Source: Paraburkholderia caffeinilytica (GTDB taxonomy: Bacteria; Pseudomonadota; Gammaproteobacteria; Burkholderiales; Burkholderiaceae). From it: a stretch of DNA of 64,000 nucleotides. This document shows, piece after piece, positions 8,935 through 18,814 of the stretch (the stretch's first letter is position 1; each line of letters starts with the position of its first letter). The notes below the pieces were generated by a model, which was not told the origin of the DNA, did no database searches, and saw nothing but the letters and a program-made list of their open reading frames with translations. The translations under genes and the position numbers were made by a program. Location of the stretch: assembly GCF_003368325.1 (NCBI RefSeq), contig NZ_CP031466.1, forward strand, positions 2,852,001 to 2,916,000, written 5' to 3'.

Positions 8935-10499
8935 GCGGCACTCGCTTCGGTTGGTGCGGTTGGGGTCAGGGATCGCTGCACAGGACGGATCGCGGCGCTG
9001 AGAATGTCCTCTTGCGTGAGGCTGTCGTTGACGAAATCGCCGCGTAATTCTCCTTCGCCGATCACCAGCACGCGATCGCTGATGCCTAGCACTTCAGGCA
9101 ATTCGGACGACACCATCACGATCGACATGCCGCGCTGCGCCAGTTGAAAAATCAGCTTGTAGATTTCGTACTTCGCACCGACGTCGACACCTCGCGTCGG
9201 TTCGTCGAGGATCAGCACTTTGGGGTCGGTCAGCAGCATGCGCGTCAGCACGGCCTTCTGCTGATTGCCGCCCGACAGACTCGCGATCGAGAGCATCGGA
9301 TGCGCCGCGCGCACCGAAAGCCGCTTCATCTCCGTGTGAATCGTGTCGAGTTCGGCGGCGGAATCAATCCGGCCGCCCTTCGCGAAGCGTTGCAACACAG
9401 CAAGCGTAATGTTGTGGCCGACGCTCAGACCCGGCACGATGCCGTGGCGTTTTCGATCTTCGGGCACCATGCCAATGCCGGCGCGAATCGCATCGACAGG
9501 GGCGTGGATTTTCAACAGCTTGCCGTCCATCACCACGCTCGCCTCGCTCACACCGGGATACGCACCGAAGATCGCCTGCATCAGCTCCGTGCGGCCCGCT
9601 CCGACCAGACCGGCAACGCCGAGAATCTCGCCACGCCGCAGCGAAAAAGACACATCACTCACGCGCTTGCGGCGCGGATTGGTAACGTCGAAACAGGTCA
9701 CGTGGCGCGCTTCGAAGATCACGTCGCCGATTGGATGCGGTTCACGCGGGAACAGGTTCTTGATTTCGCGACCCACCATCAGGGAGATGATGCGGTCGGT
9801 GGTCAGCGCTCGCATGGGTTCGGTCGCGACGTGGCGGCCGTCGCGAATCACGCTGATCGTGTCGCACACGGCCGCTACTTCATCGAGCTTGTGCGAGATG
9901 TAGACACAGGCCACGCCGCGCCGCTTCAGATCGCGCACGATATCCAGCAGGATGTGTATCTCCGTGGCAGTCAGCGACGAAGACGGCTCGTCGAGGATCA
10001 GCAGTTTCGCGCGCTTGTTCAACGCCTTCGCGATCTCGATCAACTGCTGGTGGCCGCCACCGTAATTCATCACTGGTTGCGCCGAGTTGATTCCGCTGAT
10101 GCCAAGCTCGCGCAGCAGTTCGTCGGCGCGCTGATACATCGCGGCGTAATTCATTCTGCCGCCGGGCAGCGTGATTTCGTTGCCGAGAAAGATGTTCTCC
10201 GCGACCGAGAGTTCCGGCACCAGCATCAACTCCTGGTGGATGATGATGATGCCCGCCCGTTCCGTGTCCCTTATGTTCGCGGCTTTCAGCGGCTCGCCTT
10301 CCCAGACGATTTCGCCCTCCCACGTGCCGTGGGGATAGACGCCGGACAGCACTTTCATCAGCGTCGATTTGCCCGCGCCGTTCTCGCCGCACAAGCCCAC
10401 GCACTCGCCGGGCGCCACCGTCAGGTCGATGCCGTCGAGCGCCTTCACGCCGGAAAACGCTTTGACGATGCCACGCATCGTCAATAATGGTTCACTCAT
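8931..10499 (-). CDS. xylG: D-xylose ABC transporter ATPase XylG (two ABC domains)
   Basis: 522 residues with two tandem ATPase halves, as in XylG/RbsA/MglA. The first half has Walker [10 protein letters not shown], signature [15 protein letters not shown] and Walker [13 protein letters not shown]. The second has the degenerate Walker [11 protein letters not shown] typical of this family, signature [15 protein letters not shown] and Walker [13 protein letters not shown]. It energises xylose uptake with XylF and XylH. The 3' end overlaps xylH by 4 bases; 88 bases separate it from xylF upstream. Confidence 0.93.
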   Translation of the reverse strand: MSEPLLTMRGIVKAFSGVKALDGIDLTVAPGECVGLCGENGAGKSTLMKVLSGVYPHGTWEGEIVWEGEPLKAANIRDTERAGIIIIHQELMLVPELSVAENIFLGNEITLPGGRMNYAAMYQRADELLRELGISGINSAQPVMNYGGGHQQLIEIAKALNKRAKLLILDEPSSSLTATEIHILLDIVRDLKRRGVACVYISHKLDEVAAVCDTISVIRDGRHVATEPMRALTTDRIISLMVGREIKNLFPREPHPIGDVIFEARHVTCFDVTNPRRKRVSDVSFSLRRGEILGVAGLVGAGRTELMQAIFGAYPGVSEASVVMDGKLLKIHAPVDAIRAGIGMVPEDRKRHGIVPGLSVGHNITLAVLQRFAKGGRIDSAAELDTIHTEMKRLSVRAAHPMLSIASLSGGNQQKAVLTRMLLTDPKVLILDEPTRGVDVGAKYEIYKLIFQLAQRGMSIVMVSSELPEVLGISDRVLVIGEGELRGDFVNDSLTQEDILSAAIRPVQRSLTPTAPTEASAA

Positions 10500-10587
10500 T
10501 CGCTATGCCTCGCTACAGGGCGCGCGCTCGCGCCGATGTGCCTGACGCATGCAAGGCACATCGGCTTGAACTACGCACACGTTACGC

Positions 10588-11616
10588 TCATTGGCTCGCG
10601 AGCTGGGCCTGGGTGTAGAAGCCGTCCTTGACGACCACGTCAACATTGCTCCTGGTAAGCAACGTGGGTTGCAGAAGCACCGTGTCGACCTTCTTCTTGC
10701 CGTTGTCGTACTGTGCATTAAAGGCCGGCTTCTCGCCCTTCGCCAGCGCGACGGAGAGCTTCGCCGCTTCGCCTGCGATCAGCTTCAGCGGTTTATATAC
10801 GGTCATCGTCTGCGTGCCGGCGATCACGCGTTTCACCGCAGCCAGATCCGCGTCTTGTCCCGACACCGGCACCTTGCCCGCCATGTGCTGCGCCGCGAGC
10901 GCCTGAATCGCGCCGCCTGCGGTGCCGTCGTTCGAGGCAACGATTGCATCGATCTTGTTGTTGTTCGCCGTGAGCGCATCTTCGACAATGCGCAGCGCTG
11001 TCGACGCGCTCCACTCCGGCACCCATTGCTGACCGACCACCTTGATATCGCCCTTATCCATCGCGGGCTTCAACACTTTGAGCTGGCCTTCACGCAGCAT
11101 CTTTGCGTTGTTGTCGGTCGGCGCGCCGCCGAGCAGGAAGTAGTTGCCCTTCGGTTGCGCGTTGTAGACACCTTGCGCTTGCAGTTCGCCGACCTTCTCA
11201 TTGTCGAACGAGATATAGGCGTCCACGTCGGCGTCGAGAATCAGGCGGTCATACGAGACGACCTTGATGCCCGCTTTCTTCGCTTCGGCGACCACATTGC
11301 CAAGCGTCTTGGAATTGAACGGCACGATCACGATCACGTCGACGCCGCGCGAGATCAGGTTTTCAATCTGCGAAATCTGTCGCTCTTCGCTCGCATCGGC
11401 GGATTGCACCGACACTTTGGCGCCGAGTTTTTCTGCTGCGGCAACGAAATAATCACGATCGCGCGACCAGCGCTCGACACGCAGATCGTCGATGCAGAAG
11501 CCAATTTCCGGGTGATCCTTGCTTGCGTGCGCAAGCGGCGCGACAAGCGACAGGCTGGCGAGCATCGCTCCACACACGAGCGAACTCAGTACGGTACGAC
11601 GCGTTGCGAATTTCAT
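10588..11616 (-). CDS. xylF: D-xylose-binding periplasmic protein XylF
   Basis: 342 residues. A signal peptide (about 1-31, ending APLAHA) precedes a type I periplasmic sugar-binding fold: IGFCIDDLRVERW near the start, IVIVPFNSKTLGNVV, VVSYDRLILDADVDAYISFDN and IVASNDGTAGGAIQAL, all characteristic of XylF. The ribosome site AAGGAGTG precedes the ATG. It delivers xylose to XylGH. A 172-base gap to xylA upstream could hold a second promoter. Confidence 0.94.
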   Translation of the reverse strand: MKFATRRTVLSSLVCGAMLASLSLVAPLAHASKDHPEIGFCIDDLRVERWSRDRDYFVAAAEKLGAKVSVQSADASEERQISQIENLISRGVDVIVIVPFNSKTLGNVVAEAKKAGIKVVSYDRLILDADVDAYISFDNEKVGELQAQGVYNAQPKGNYFLLGGAPTDNNAKMLREGQLKVLKPAMDKGDIKVVGQQWVPEWSASTALRIVEDALTANNNKIDAIVASNDGTAGGAIQALAAQHMAGKVPVSGQDADLAAVKRVIAGTQTMTVYKPLKLIAGEAAKLSVALAKGEKPAFNAQYDNGKKKVDTVLLQPTLLTRSNVDVVVKDGFYTQAQLASQ

Positions 11617-11788
11617 GTCTCACTCCTTGTTCTGATAGCCGGAATACCGGATTGGACGGTCTGCGCTGCGAGCCGCAGAACCGGACAAGCGACAACCCAA
11701 AGCCTGGTTATTCGCGTGGTCAACGTGGCCGCGCGATTTTTATGGTTTGCTGCTCGCCTGTCGGCGGGTTTTACTTCATGGTGCTTTT

Positions 11789-13111
11789 TTAGCGTCGGCT
11801 GTAAATCGCCTGATTCACGACGTTTTCCAGTTGTTCCTGCCGGCCGCTTACGTGCTGTGGATTCAGGCCGCGCGTCAACGCATCCGCAGCCAGTGTCGAA
11901 AGCGAATAGTCACCCTTCAGGATCTTGCGGCCGAACTCCGACTCCCAGCCCGCGTAGCGCTGACGCTTGAACTGTTCGAGCCGGTCGTTTTCGATCAGCG
12001 TCGCGGCACGTTCGACGGCGAGCGCCAGGTTATCGATTGCACCGATGTGGCCGAAGAACAGATCTTCCGCATCGACACTCTGGCGCCGCACCTTTGCGTC
12101 GAAGTTCATACCGCCGGTGGTGAAGCCGCCATGCTTGAGAATCTCGTAGAAAGCGAGCGTCAATTCTTCGACGCTGTTCGGAAACTGGTCCGTATCCCAA
12201 CCGTTTTGCTGATCGCCGCGATTCGCGTCGACGCTGCCGAAAATACCCAGCGCGTAAGCCGTGGCGATCTCGTGATGGAACGAATGACCGGCAAGCGTCG
12301 CATGATTGGCTTCGATGTTCACGCGAATCTCTTTCTCCAGCCCGTATTGCAGCAGGAAGCCGTGCACGGTCGCCACGTCGTAGTCGTATTGATGCTTGGT
12401 CGGCTCCTGCGGCTTCGGCTCGATCAGCAATGCGCCTTTGAAGCCGATCTTGTGCTTGTGCTCGACCACCATGTGCAGGAAACGCGCAAGCTGATCCCGT
12501 TCGCGCACGAGATCGGTATTGAGCAGCGTGTCGTAGCCCTCGCGTCCGCCCCACAGCACATAATTTTCACCGCCGAGCCGTTGCGTCGCATCGAGCGCAT
12601 GACGAACCTGCGTCGCCGCAAACGCGAAGACCTCCGGATCGGGACTGGTCGCCGCGCCCGCTGCGTAACGCGGATGCGAGAACAGATTGGCCGTGCCCCA
12701 CAGCAGCTTGATGCCGGTATCCTGCTGCTTGCGCGCCAGATAGTCGGCGATACGCGTGAAGTTCTCGCTATAGGCTTTCAGGCTGTCGCCTTCCGGTGCG
12801 ACGTCGGTATCGTGAAACGTGTAATACGGCGTGCCGAGCTTCGAGAAGAACTCAAACGCGGAATCCGCCTTTTGATGCGCGCGTTCCATTGCGTCGCCGG
12901 CTTGCTGCCATGGACGCCGAAACGTCCCTTGCCCGAAGATATCGACGCCCGGCCAGACAAACGTATGCCAGTAGCACACCGCGATGCGAAGATGTTCTTC
13001 GAGTGTCTTGCCGAGCACCTGCTTACGCTTGTCGTAATGGCGATACGCAAGCGGGTTATCCGACTGCGGGCCTTCATAGCGGATCTCGGGAATGTGTTCG
13101 AAGTAGGACAT
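11789..13111 (-). CDS. xylA: Xylose isomerase
   Basis: 440 residues from the ATG at 13111, chosen because AGGAG lies just upstream and the N-terminus [10 protein letters not shown] matches the family. A longer frame from 13171 adds 20 unlikely residues. It converts D-xylose to D-xylulose in the cytoplasm. The catalytic motif [10 protein letters not shown] places the active His at 100 and the Asp at 103, equivalent to E. coli His101/Asp104. [16 protein letters not shown] and the metal-site region [18 protein letters not shown] are also present. It is the first gene of the xylAFGH order and diverges from xylR across 274 bases. No xylB (xylulokinase) is linked. Confidence 0.96.
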   Translation of the reverse strand: MSYFEHIPEIRYEGPQSDNPLAYRHYDKRKQVLGKTLEEHLRIAVCYWHTFVWPGVDIFGQGTFRRPWQQAGDAMERAHQKADSAFEFFSKLGTPYYTFHDTDVAPEGDSLKAYSENFTRIADYLARKQQDTGIKLLWGTANLFSHPRYAAGAATSPDPEVFAFAATQVRHALDATQRLGGENYVLWGGREGYDTLLNTDLVRERDQLARFLHMVVEHKHKIGFKGALLIEPKPQEPTKHQYDYDVATVHGFLLQYGLEKEIRVNIEANHATLAGHSFHHEIATAYALGIFGSVDANRGDQQNGWDTDQFPNSVEELTLAFYEILKHGGFTTGGMNFDAKVRRQSVDAEDLFFGHIGAIDNLALAVERAATLIENDRLEQFKRQRYAGWESEFGRKILKGDYSLSTLAADALTRGLNPQHVSGRQEQLENVVNQAIYSRR

Positions 13112-13385
13112 CAGCGTCTCCTGTTTTATGCTGCACTGCAACCCGTGCGACGTCGCCGCGCCGGTCGACAAGGTGACGCCATGCTGCCGCTTGCAAGATG
13201 CCTCGGCAATTGCGAAATTGCGCAGCGTGCGTGATGTTTCTTACCGCCCATGCGTTTGTTTCACACCGGCGCGCGCTGCGCGGCCTAGAATAACCAGACG
13301 CTTAAAAACGGTGCCGCGTTCGGCGCGCACTCAATAGGAGACGAAGGCGCTGCGAGTCCCGACGATCCGCCCGCCGCCCACTGCC

Positions 13386-14603
13386 ATGACCCGTCCGCAA
13401 ACACCCCAGACGACCCATCGGATCGCGCTGCTGTTCAACGCGAACAAGGTGTATGACCGCGAGATCATCACCGGCATCGGCAATTACCTGCTGTCGACGC
13501 GCGTGGCATGGGATCTCTTCCTCGAAGAAGATTTCCGCTGCCGGTTGACCGGTATCGAGCGTTTCGACGGCGACGGCATCATCGCGGATTTCGACGATCC
13601 CGCGGTGGGCGAAGCGCTGCGCGATTGTCCGTTGCCGGTGGTGGCGGTCGGTTCATCGTTCGAAGATCCGGCGCACTACCCCCCGGACTTACCCTATATC
13701 GCGACCGATAACGCCAAGCTCGTCTCGCTCGCCTACACACATCTGATCGGCGCGGGACTCGAGCATTTCGCTTTGTATAGCCTTCCGCAGGCGCAGGAGA
13801 ATCGCTGGGCGCAACAACGTGAATTGGCGTTTGCTCACCTGCGCAGCGCGGACGGCCACAGCGCCGAGCAGATCGGCAGCGAGATCTACCGCGGCCTGTC
13901 GACCAGCGCGCCGTCGTGGAATCAGGCCATCGAACAGCTCACCGCGTGGCTCGCCCAGTTGCCGAAGCCGGTCGGCATCATCGCCGTGACCGACGCCCGC
14001 GCGCGGCATCTGCTGCAGGCCTGTTTGATCGCGGGGATTCCCGTGCCTGAAGAAGTGGCGATCATCGGCATCGACAACGATCCGCTCACGCGCACGTTGA
14101 CCCGCATTCCGCTTTCTTCCGTGATTCAAGGCACCGAGGAAATGGGCCGCACCGCCGCTCACTTGCTGCATCAAATGCTGCACGGGGCGCGTTTTCCGGG
14201 GCGGCGCATTCTCGTGCCGCCGGTCGGCATCAACGTGCTCGAATCGACAAAACACCAGCCGCTCGCGAGTCCGTATGTGATGCGCGCGCGGCACTTCATT
14301 CGCCAATATGCGTGCCAGGGCATTCGCACCGAACAGGTTGCCGATTACGTGGGCGTGTCGCGTTCGTCGCTCGAAGAGTATTTCCGGCGCGAACGGCAGT
14401 GCACCGTGCATCAGGAAATCCTGCGCCACAAACTCGATGTCGCGAAAGCGCTGCTTGCCAGGCGCGATGCGTCGAGCGCCGAGGTGGCGATCCGTTGCGG
14501 CTTCACGTCGCTGCAATACATGTACGCGGTGTTTCGCCGCGAACTCGGCTGTACACCGCGCGAATACCAGGACCGTGCGAATTCGACGGCAGCGCCCGGC
14601 TGA
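13386..14603 (+). CDS. xylR: XylR, AraC-type activator with LacI-like xylose-binding domain
   Basis: 405 residues. The N-terminal two-thirds (about 12-280) is a LacI/periplasmic-binding-like sensor (IALLFNANKVYDREIITGI; EVAIIGIDNDPLT). The C-terminus (about 295-395) carries two AraC helix-turn-helix motifs (VADYVGVSRSSLEEYFRRE and AIRCGFTSLQYMYAVFRRELG). This architecture and length match E. coli XylR (392 residues), which binds xylose and activates the divergent xyl promoters. It is transcribed away from xylA, so operators should lie in 13112-13385; I could not identify them with confidence. Confidence 0.93.
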   Translation: MTRPQTPQTTHRIALLFNANKVYDREIITGIGNYLLSTRVAWDLFLEEDFRCRLTGIERFDGDGIIADFDDPAVGEALRDCPLPVVAVGSSFEDPAHYPPDLPYIATDNAKLVSLAYTHLIGAGLEHFALYSLPQAQENRWAQQRELAFAHLRSADGHSAEQIGSEIYRGLSTSAPSWNQAIEQLTAWLAQLPKPVGIIAVTDARARHLLQACLIAGIPVPEEVAIIGIDNDPLTRTLTRIPLSSVIQGTEEMGRTAAHLLHQMLHGARFPGRRILVPPVGINVLESTKHQPLASPYVMRARHFIRQYACQGIRTEQVADYVGVSRSSLEEYFRRERQCTVHQEILRHKLDVAKALLARRDASSAEVAIRCGFTSLQYMYAVFRRELGCTPREYQDRANSTAAPG

Positions 14604-14636
14604 GCCTGCCTTTCCTCTTCTATCTCCCCCGACGAC

Positions 14637-15722
14637 ATGATCAGCATCGCACCACTTTCTTCTGAGCCATGGGGCACGCTGCCCGGCGGCGATCCCGTGC
14701 GGCTCTTCACGCTGCGCAACGCGCACGGCATGAAAGTCGCCATCAGCGACCTGGGCGCGACGCTGATCTCGTGGCATGCGCCGGACCGCGCAGGCCGGCT
14801 CGGCGACATCCTGCTCGGCCACGACACGCCTGCCGAATATGTTGCGGCCACCACCTACATGGGCGGACTGATCGGCCGCTGGGCAAACCGCATTGCCGAT
14901 GCGCGTTTCTCGCTCGACGGCATCGAGTACACGCTCGATCGCAACGAAGGCGCGAATCTGCTGCATGGCGGCACACAGGGTTTTCATCGCACACTGTGGG
15001 ACGTGAGCGAAGACAACGGCGCACTGGTCATGCGTCTGGAATCGCCCGAAGGCGACGCCGGTTTTCCGGGCAACGTCACCGTGCAAGTGCGTTACACGCT
15101 CGACGACGACGGCGCGTTGACGATCGCCTATGAAGCGATCACGGACGCGGCGACGCCGCTCAATCTGACGAGCCATCCCTACTTCAACCTGACAGGTCGG
15201 CGGGATGCCGACATTCGCGGACATGTATTGTCGATCGATGCCGACCGGTTCTTCGAAGTCGACGCAGCGATGATTCCTTGCCAGCTTGCCGACGTGGCAG
15301 GCAATGCGTTCGACTTCCGGCAAAGCGCGCCGATCGGCGCACGACTCGATTGGCCGCATGCGCAACTCGCGAAAGCCGGTGGCTTCGACCACTGCTACGT
15401 GCTGCGTGACGCGCCTGAAGCCACGACGGCCGGCCGCGAGCCGCAGATACGCCCGGTTGCATGCGCCTATGACCCCGGCAGTGGGCGCGAATTGACCGTC
15501 TCGACCGATCAGCGCGGCTTACAGTTCTATACCGGCAATTTCCTGAATGGCAACACGGGACGCGGCGGTATCGCCTACCACCGGCACGCCGGTCTGTGTC
15601 TCGAAGCGGGCGGCTTTCCGAACGAAGTCAATATGGCTGAGCGGGAGCGCGTCATCGTGCGGCCAGGCAGCACATACCGGCAGGTGACGGCGTACCGCGT
15701 AGGTGTACGTTCCGGAGTCTGA
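14637..15722 (+). CDS. galM: Aldose 1-epimerase (mutarotase)
   Basis: 361 residues, GalM family: GATLISWHAPDRAGRLGDILLG near residues 39-60, GLIGRWANRIADARF, LTSHPYFNLTG with the catalytic His, and a C-terminal block with GLCLEAGGFPNEVN containing the catalytic Glu. It interconverts alpha and beta anomers of aldoses and here probably supplies the xylose anomer preferred by XylA. It lies 33 bases after xylR on the same strand and may share its transcript. Confidence 0.93.
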   Translation: MISIAPLSSEPWGTLPGGDPVRLFTLRNAHGMKVAISDLGATLISWHAPDRAGRLGDILLGHDTPAEYVAATTYMGGLIGRWANRIADARFSLDGIEYTLDRNEGANLLHGGTQGFHRTLWDVSEDNGALVMRLESPEGDAGFPGNVTVQVRYTLDDDGALTIAYEAITDAATPLNLTSHPYFNLTGRRDADIRGHVLSIDADRFFEVDAAMIPCQLADVAGNAFDFRQSAPIGARLDWPHAQLAKAGGFDHCYVLRDAPEATTAGREPQIRPVACAYDPGSGRELTVSTDQRGLQFYTGNFLNGNTGRGGIAYHRHAGLCLEAGGFPNEVNMAERERVIVRPGSTYRQVTAYRVGVRSGV

Positions 15723-15895
15723 AGCAATATTTCGTGTCTTACGACGAGCATTACATATCGCCGACTTATCGTTTGCCGCAAGACTGAATTACGGGTTTAG
15801 GGGTTTGCCCTGGATCACCCGCTTCCTAGAATTTATCCATAGGTCGCCGAACACATGTTGCGGTGCCGGATAGAACATTCTCGGAGGGAAGCATC

Positions 15896-16207
15896 ATGAA
15901 ATCGCTGATCAAAGCTGTTGCACTGGTCGTTGTTCTCGCAGCGCCGGTCGCTTCGTTCGCACAGTCCGAGCAACCGCTCACCCGCACTGAGGTCAAGCAG
16001 CAACTGCTCCAGATTGAGCAGGCCGGCTACAACCCCGCGAGAGCCACGGACTCCACCTACCCCGCTGACATCCAGGCGGCCGAAGCACGCGTAGCCGCAC
16101 AGCATGACGCCACCGGTTATGGTTCGTCGGCAAACGGCTCTTCGCAAACTGGCACACCCGCACCCGCGGCGCCGGTGGTTCAGCCCGAACCGATGGGCGG
16201 TCAGTAA
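15896..16207 (+). CDS. Small secreted DUF4148 protein
   Basis: 103 residues from the ATG at 15896, chosen for the strong GGAGGGAA ribosome site and the signal peptide (MKSLIKAV to ASFAQ, about 1-21). The mature part has the DUF4148 pattern LTRTEVKQQLLQIEQAGYNP and YPADIQAAEARVAAQ, followed by a Gly/Ser/Pro-rich tail. Such proteins are abundant in Burkholderiaceae, often in several copies, and their function is unknown. It stands alone with its own promoter region. Confidence 0.85.
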   Translation: MKSLIKAVALVVVLAAPVASFAQSEQPLTRTEVKQQLLQIEQAGYNPARATDSTYPADIQAAEARVAAQHDATGYGSSANGSSQTGTPAPAAPVVQPEPMGGQ

Positions 16208-16239
16208 AACTGACGACGTTGTCTGTCGCTGTGACGTTC

Positions 16240-16276
16240 CATGCGAGCCATGCGTGTTGAAGCATGGGCTCGCATG
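16240..16276 (+). terminator. Strong hairpin after the DUF4148 gene, no T-tract
   Basis: Arms CATGCGAGCCATGC (16240-16253) and GCATGGGCTCGCATG (16262-16276) pair with a single bulge around an 8-base loop, 32 bases after the DUF4148 stop. There is no T-run after it, so it may stabilise the 3' end or act as a weak or factor-dependent terminator. Confidence 0.45.
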
Positions 16277-16977
16277 AGTGCGTTCCACTGTGCATGACGA
16301 TGACAGCGCAGTGTCAGAAAACCATTTGACGAAAATAATGGCTCATATATCCTAGGGCGGCAGTCTGGTGGTTCTCGCCGTGCGGTCGATCCGCATCAGC
16401 GAAGACTTCTACTCAACGTCGCTTCGGGTTCCATCGTGAAAGTCCGTGGTCCATTGGTGAGATATCAGCCTGGTCGGGAAAGAACGTTCCTGTCCGGCTG
16501 TTCGATCGCTCATCAGGGGAGCAACTGCGCTTCGCCATCCCGCCCCCTGTCCATCGATACCGTGTTGTCGCGGCGCTCCGTCCGTCGGCACAACGTCATT
16601 GCCGCACCCGCCGCCATCGGGGTGCGTACCGACGAAATCGCGTCGCTTCTGCCTTAGCCCCCTTCTCTTTTCGCTTTTCGCGAGCACGTGTTGCAGGCGA
16701 TCGAGCCGCTTTGTTTAGCGGTCGAACGTCTGCAATGTGTTTGTCCCTCCGCGTTTTGCAAGTTGTCTTGCTAGCGTTGGGCGGCTTATAGCGCTCGCCT
16801 GTCCGCGTCCCATTTAGCTCTGCTGTGCGCTTGTGCGGCGGCGGGTGGCGTCACGTCCTGCAGCGTCCCTTTCCCTGCGCATTTATGCGCGACATAGGAA
16901 CGTACAGATCGTCACCCTCGTGCATCAGTGCCTGCGCAGCGGTGAAAACTGAAGATCGAAACCAAGGAGATAGTCGA
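16277..16977. other. Long intergenic region before the PotF-like gene
   Basis: About 700 bases with no convincing gene. Two short overlapping ORFs on opposite strands (about 16409-16687) lack recognisable domains or ribosome sites. The reading frame of the next gene stays open upstream to 16825, but the signal peptide and ribosome site place that gene's start at 16978, so this leader is non-coding. Confidence 0.5.
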
Positions 16978-18096
16978 ATGAAGATCCGTCATGCCAAGCT
17001 TCTCTCGCTCACCGGCACGATGCTGTGCTCGCTGACAGCTTTAACGCCAATGAACGCTGCGCGCGCAGCGGATACGACGATCAACGTCTACAACTGGTCG
17101 GACTACATCGCCAAAGACACGATTTCCGGCTTCGAAAAACAATCCGGCATCACGGTGAAATACGACAGCTACGATAGCGACGACACGTTGCAGGCAAAGC
17201 TGCTGGCAGGCAGTTCCGGGTATGACATCGTTGTGCCGACATCGAGCTACATGGCGCGCCAGATCGAAGCCGGCGTGTATCAGAAGATCGACAAATCGAA
17301 GATGCCGAATCTGGCAAACCTCGATCCGGGTTTGATGAAGCTGATTGCCGATGCGGACCCCGGCAATCAATATGGCGTGCCTTGGGCGTGGGGCACCGAC
17401 GGCGTGGGCTATAACGTTCAGGCCGTGAAGAAAGCACTTGGCGCCGATGCGCCTGTCGATAGCTGGTCGCTGCTGTTCGATCCTCAAAATCTTTCGAAGC
17501 TGAAAAGCTGCGGCGTGTCTTTCCTCGACGCGGCCGCAGATGTTTTCCCGGCTGTGCTTCAGTACATGCACAAGGACCCGAACAGCACCAATCCCGGCGA
17601 CTACCAGGCCGCGTATGAGGTGCTGAAGAAAGTGCGACCGTACATCACGCAGTTCAATTCGTCCGGCTACATCAACGATCTGGCGAACAACGATATCTGC
17701 GTGGCGTTAGGTTATTCGGGCGATGTGGGAATTGCACGGCGACGCGCGTCCGAAGCAAAGCGTTCGTATGAGGTGCGGTTCTCGAACATCAAGGACGCAG
17801 GCCTTCTTTGGATGGACGTGATGGTGATTCCGAAAGATGCCCCGCATCCGGAAGCGGCGATGAAGTGGATGAACTACATCGAGGATCCGAAAGTAAGCGC
17901 GGGGATTACGAACGAAGTTTTCTATCCGACTGCGAATCGGGCCGCGCGGCAGTTCGTGACGCCGGCGATTGAGCAGGATGTGAACGTGTATCCGCCAGAG
18001 GCCGTGCTGAACAAAATGACGTTGATGCGGCCACAGCCTGCGCCGATCATGCGACTTGAAAACCGGCTGTGGGCGCAGTTGAAGTCGGGGAGTTAA
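16978..18096 (+). CDS. Putrescine/spermidine-type periplasmic binding protein, orphan
   Basis: 372 residues from the ATG at 16978, with ribosome site AAGGAGA and a signal peptide ending ARAAD (about 1-33). The mature sequence fits the PotF/PotD group: INVYNWSDYI, SGITVKYDSYDSDDTLQAKLL, YDIVVPTSSYMARQI, VPWAWGTDGVGYN and NYIEDPKVSAGITN. It should bind a polyamine in the periplasm. No potGHI genes follow; a strong terminator stands 45 bases after the stop, so it is expressed alone and may use a distant transporter. It is distinct from the second, more diverged polyamine-type system at 33.9-38.3 kb. Confidence 0.88.
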   Translation: MKIRHAKLLSLTGTMLCSLTALTPMNAARAADTTINVYNWSDYIAKDTISGFEKQSGITVKYDSYDSDDTLQAKLLAGSSGYDIVVPTSSYMARQIEAGVYQKIDKSKMPNLANLDPGLMKLIADADPGNQYGVPWAWGTDGVGYNVQAVKKALGADAPVDSWSLLFDPQNLSKLKSCGVSFLDAAADVFPAVLQYMHKDPNSTNPGDYQAAYEVLKKVRPYITQFNSSGYINDLANNDICVALGYSGDVGIARRRASEAKRSYEVRFSNIKDAGLLWMDVMVIPKDAPHPEAAMKWMNYIEDPKVSAGITNEVFYPTANRAARQFVTPAIEQDVNVYPPEAVLNKMTLMRPQPAPIMRLENRLWAQLKSGS

Positions 18097-18141
18097 GGTC
18101 GGTTTTCTGATGTAGTCCGCTGTTAGTAAGTCTCCTTTTGC

Positions 18142-18182
18142 GCGTAGCGCATGCAGTGGGTGTGTGCGCTACGCCCTTTTTT
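18142..18182 (+). terminator. Rho-independent terminator of the PotF-like gene
   Basis: A perfect 10-bp stem, GCGTAGCGCA (18142-18151) with TGCGCTACGC (18165-18174), closes a 13-base loop and is followed by CCTTTTTT. It lies 45 bases after the PotF-like stop and just before the cupin gene. Confidence 0.9.
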
Positions 18183-18218
18183 CAAGCTTTGATTTTTAAC
18201 TCTGTTTGCATTCGAGCC

Positions 18219-18584
18219 ATGACCAGCATTCTGAATATCGTAGATTTCTCGCAGCCTGCCAAGGAAAGTGTCGAGTACATGCCGAAGGCGGAAGCGGTAC
18301 TTGCCGGCGATCCATCGCAGGTCGTTCACACGCATTTTTCCAGCCCGTGTGGGCAGCTCGCGGCTGGAGTTTGGGAGGGCGCTTGCGGGCAATGGACGGT
18401 GAACTTCACCGAGAGTGAGTATTGCGAAATTCTTGAGGGCGTGTCCGTGATTCGGGGTGCGGATGGAACCGGCAAGACTGTGCGGGCTGGGGATCGGTTT
18501 TTGATTCCTGCCGGGTTTAAGGGGACGTGGGAAGTGGCTGAGCCGTGTAAGAAGATTTTCGTTTCGATGGAGTTCAAGGGGTAG
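18219..18584 (+). CDS. Small cupin-domain protein
   Basis: 121 residues from the ATG at 18219. A single-domain cupin of the ureidoglycine aminohydrolase-like (DUF861) type: GVWEGACGQWTVNFTESEYCEILEG, then RAGDRFLIPAGFKGTWEV and KKIFVSMEF. The metal-binding histidines of classic cupins are mostly replaced (Glu/Cys at SEYCEILEG), as is common in this subgroup. Relatives often sit next to polyamine or amine catabolic genes, and here it follows the PotF-like protein, though a terminator separates them. The substrate is unknown. Confidence 0.75.
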   Translation: MTSILNIVDFSQPAKESVEYMPKAEAVLAGDPSQVVHTHFSSPCGQLAAGVWEGACGQWTVNFTESEYCEILEGVSVIRGADGTGKTVRAGDRFLIPAGFKGTWEVAEPCKKIFVSMEFKG

Positions 18585-18814
18585 GTTGCGGCGGTGGTGA
18601 TGTTGATCTGTATTAGCCTGGACTTGATCTGACAGGTAGTCGGCGAGCGAAGCAACAAAGTCGATTCAGTGGGGGATGAGTTTCTCCCTGGCGAGTTCAA
18701 GTGAATCGAGGAAGGCAGCACGCGACCCAACTCAGCCGATCATTGAATGCAAAGCTGAGTCTGCTTTGCACGCAAAAGCAGACGCTTATCAGACTTTGCA
18801 GCGTAGCGTTTCAG

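Noticed and set aside
13689..15392. 567-codon minus-strand ORF opposite xylR and galM
   Set aside because: It spans two well-supported genes and their gap on the other strand and has the Arg/His-rich composition of a shadow frame.
16409..16687. Short opposed ORFs (73 and 92 codons) before the PotF-like gene
   Set aside because: No ribosome site, no domain, overlapping on both strands; treated as non-coding leader.
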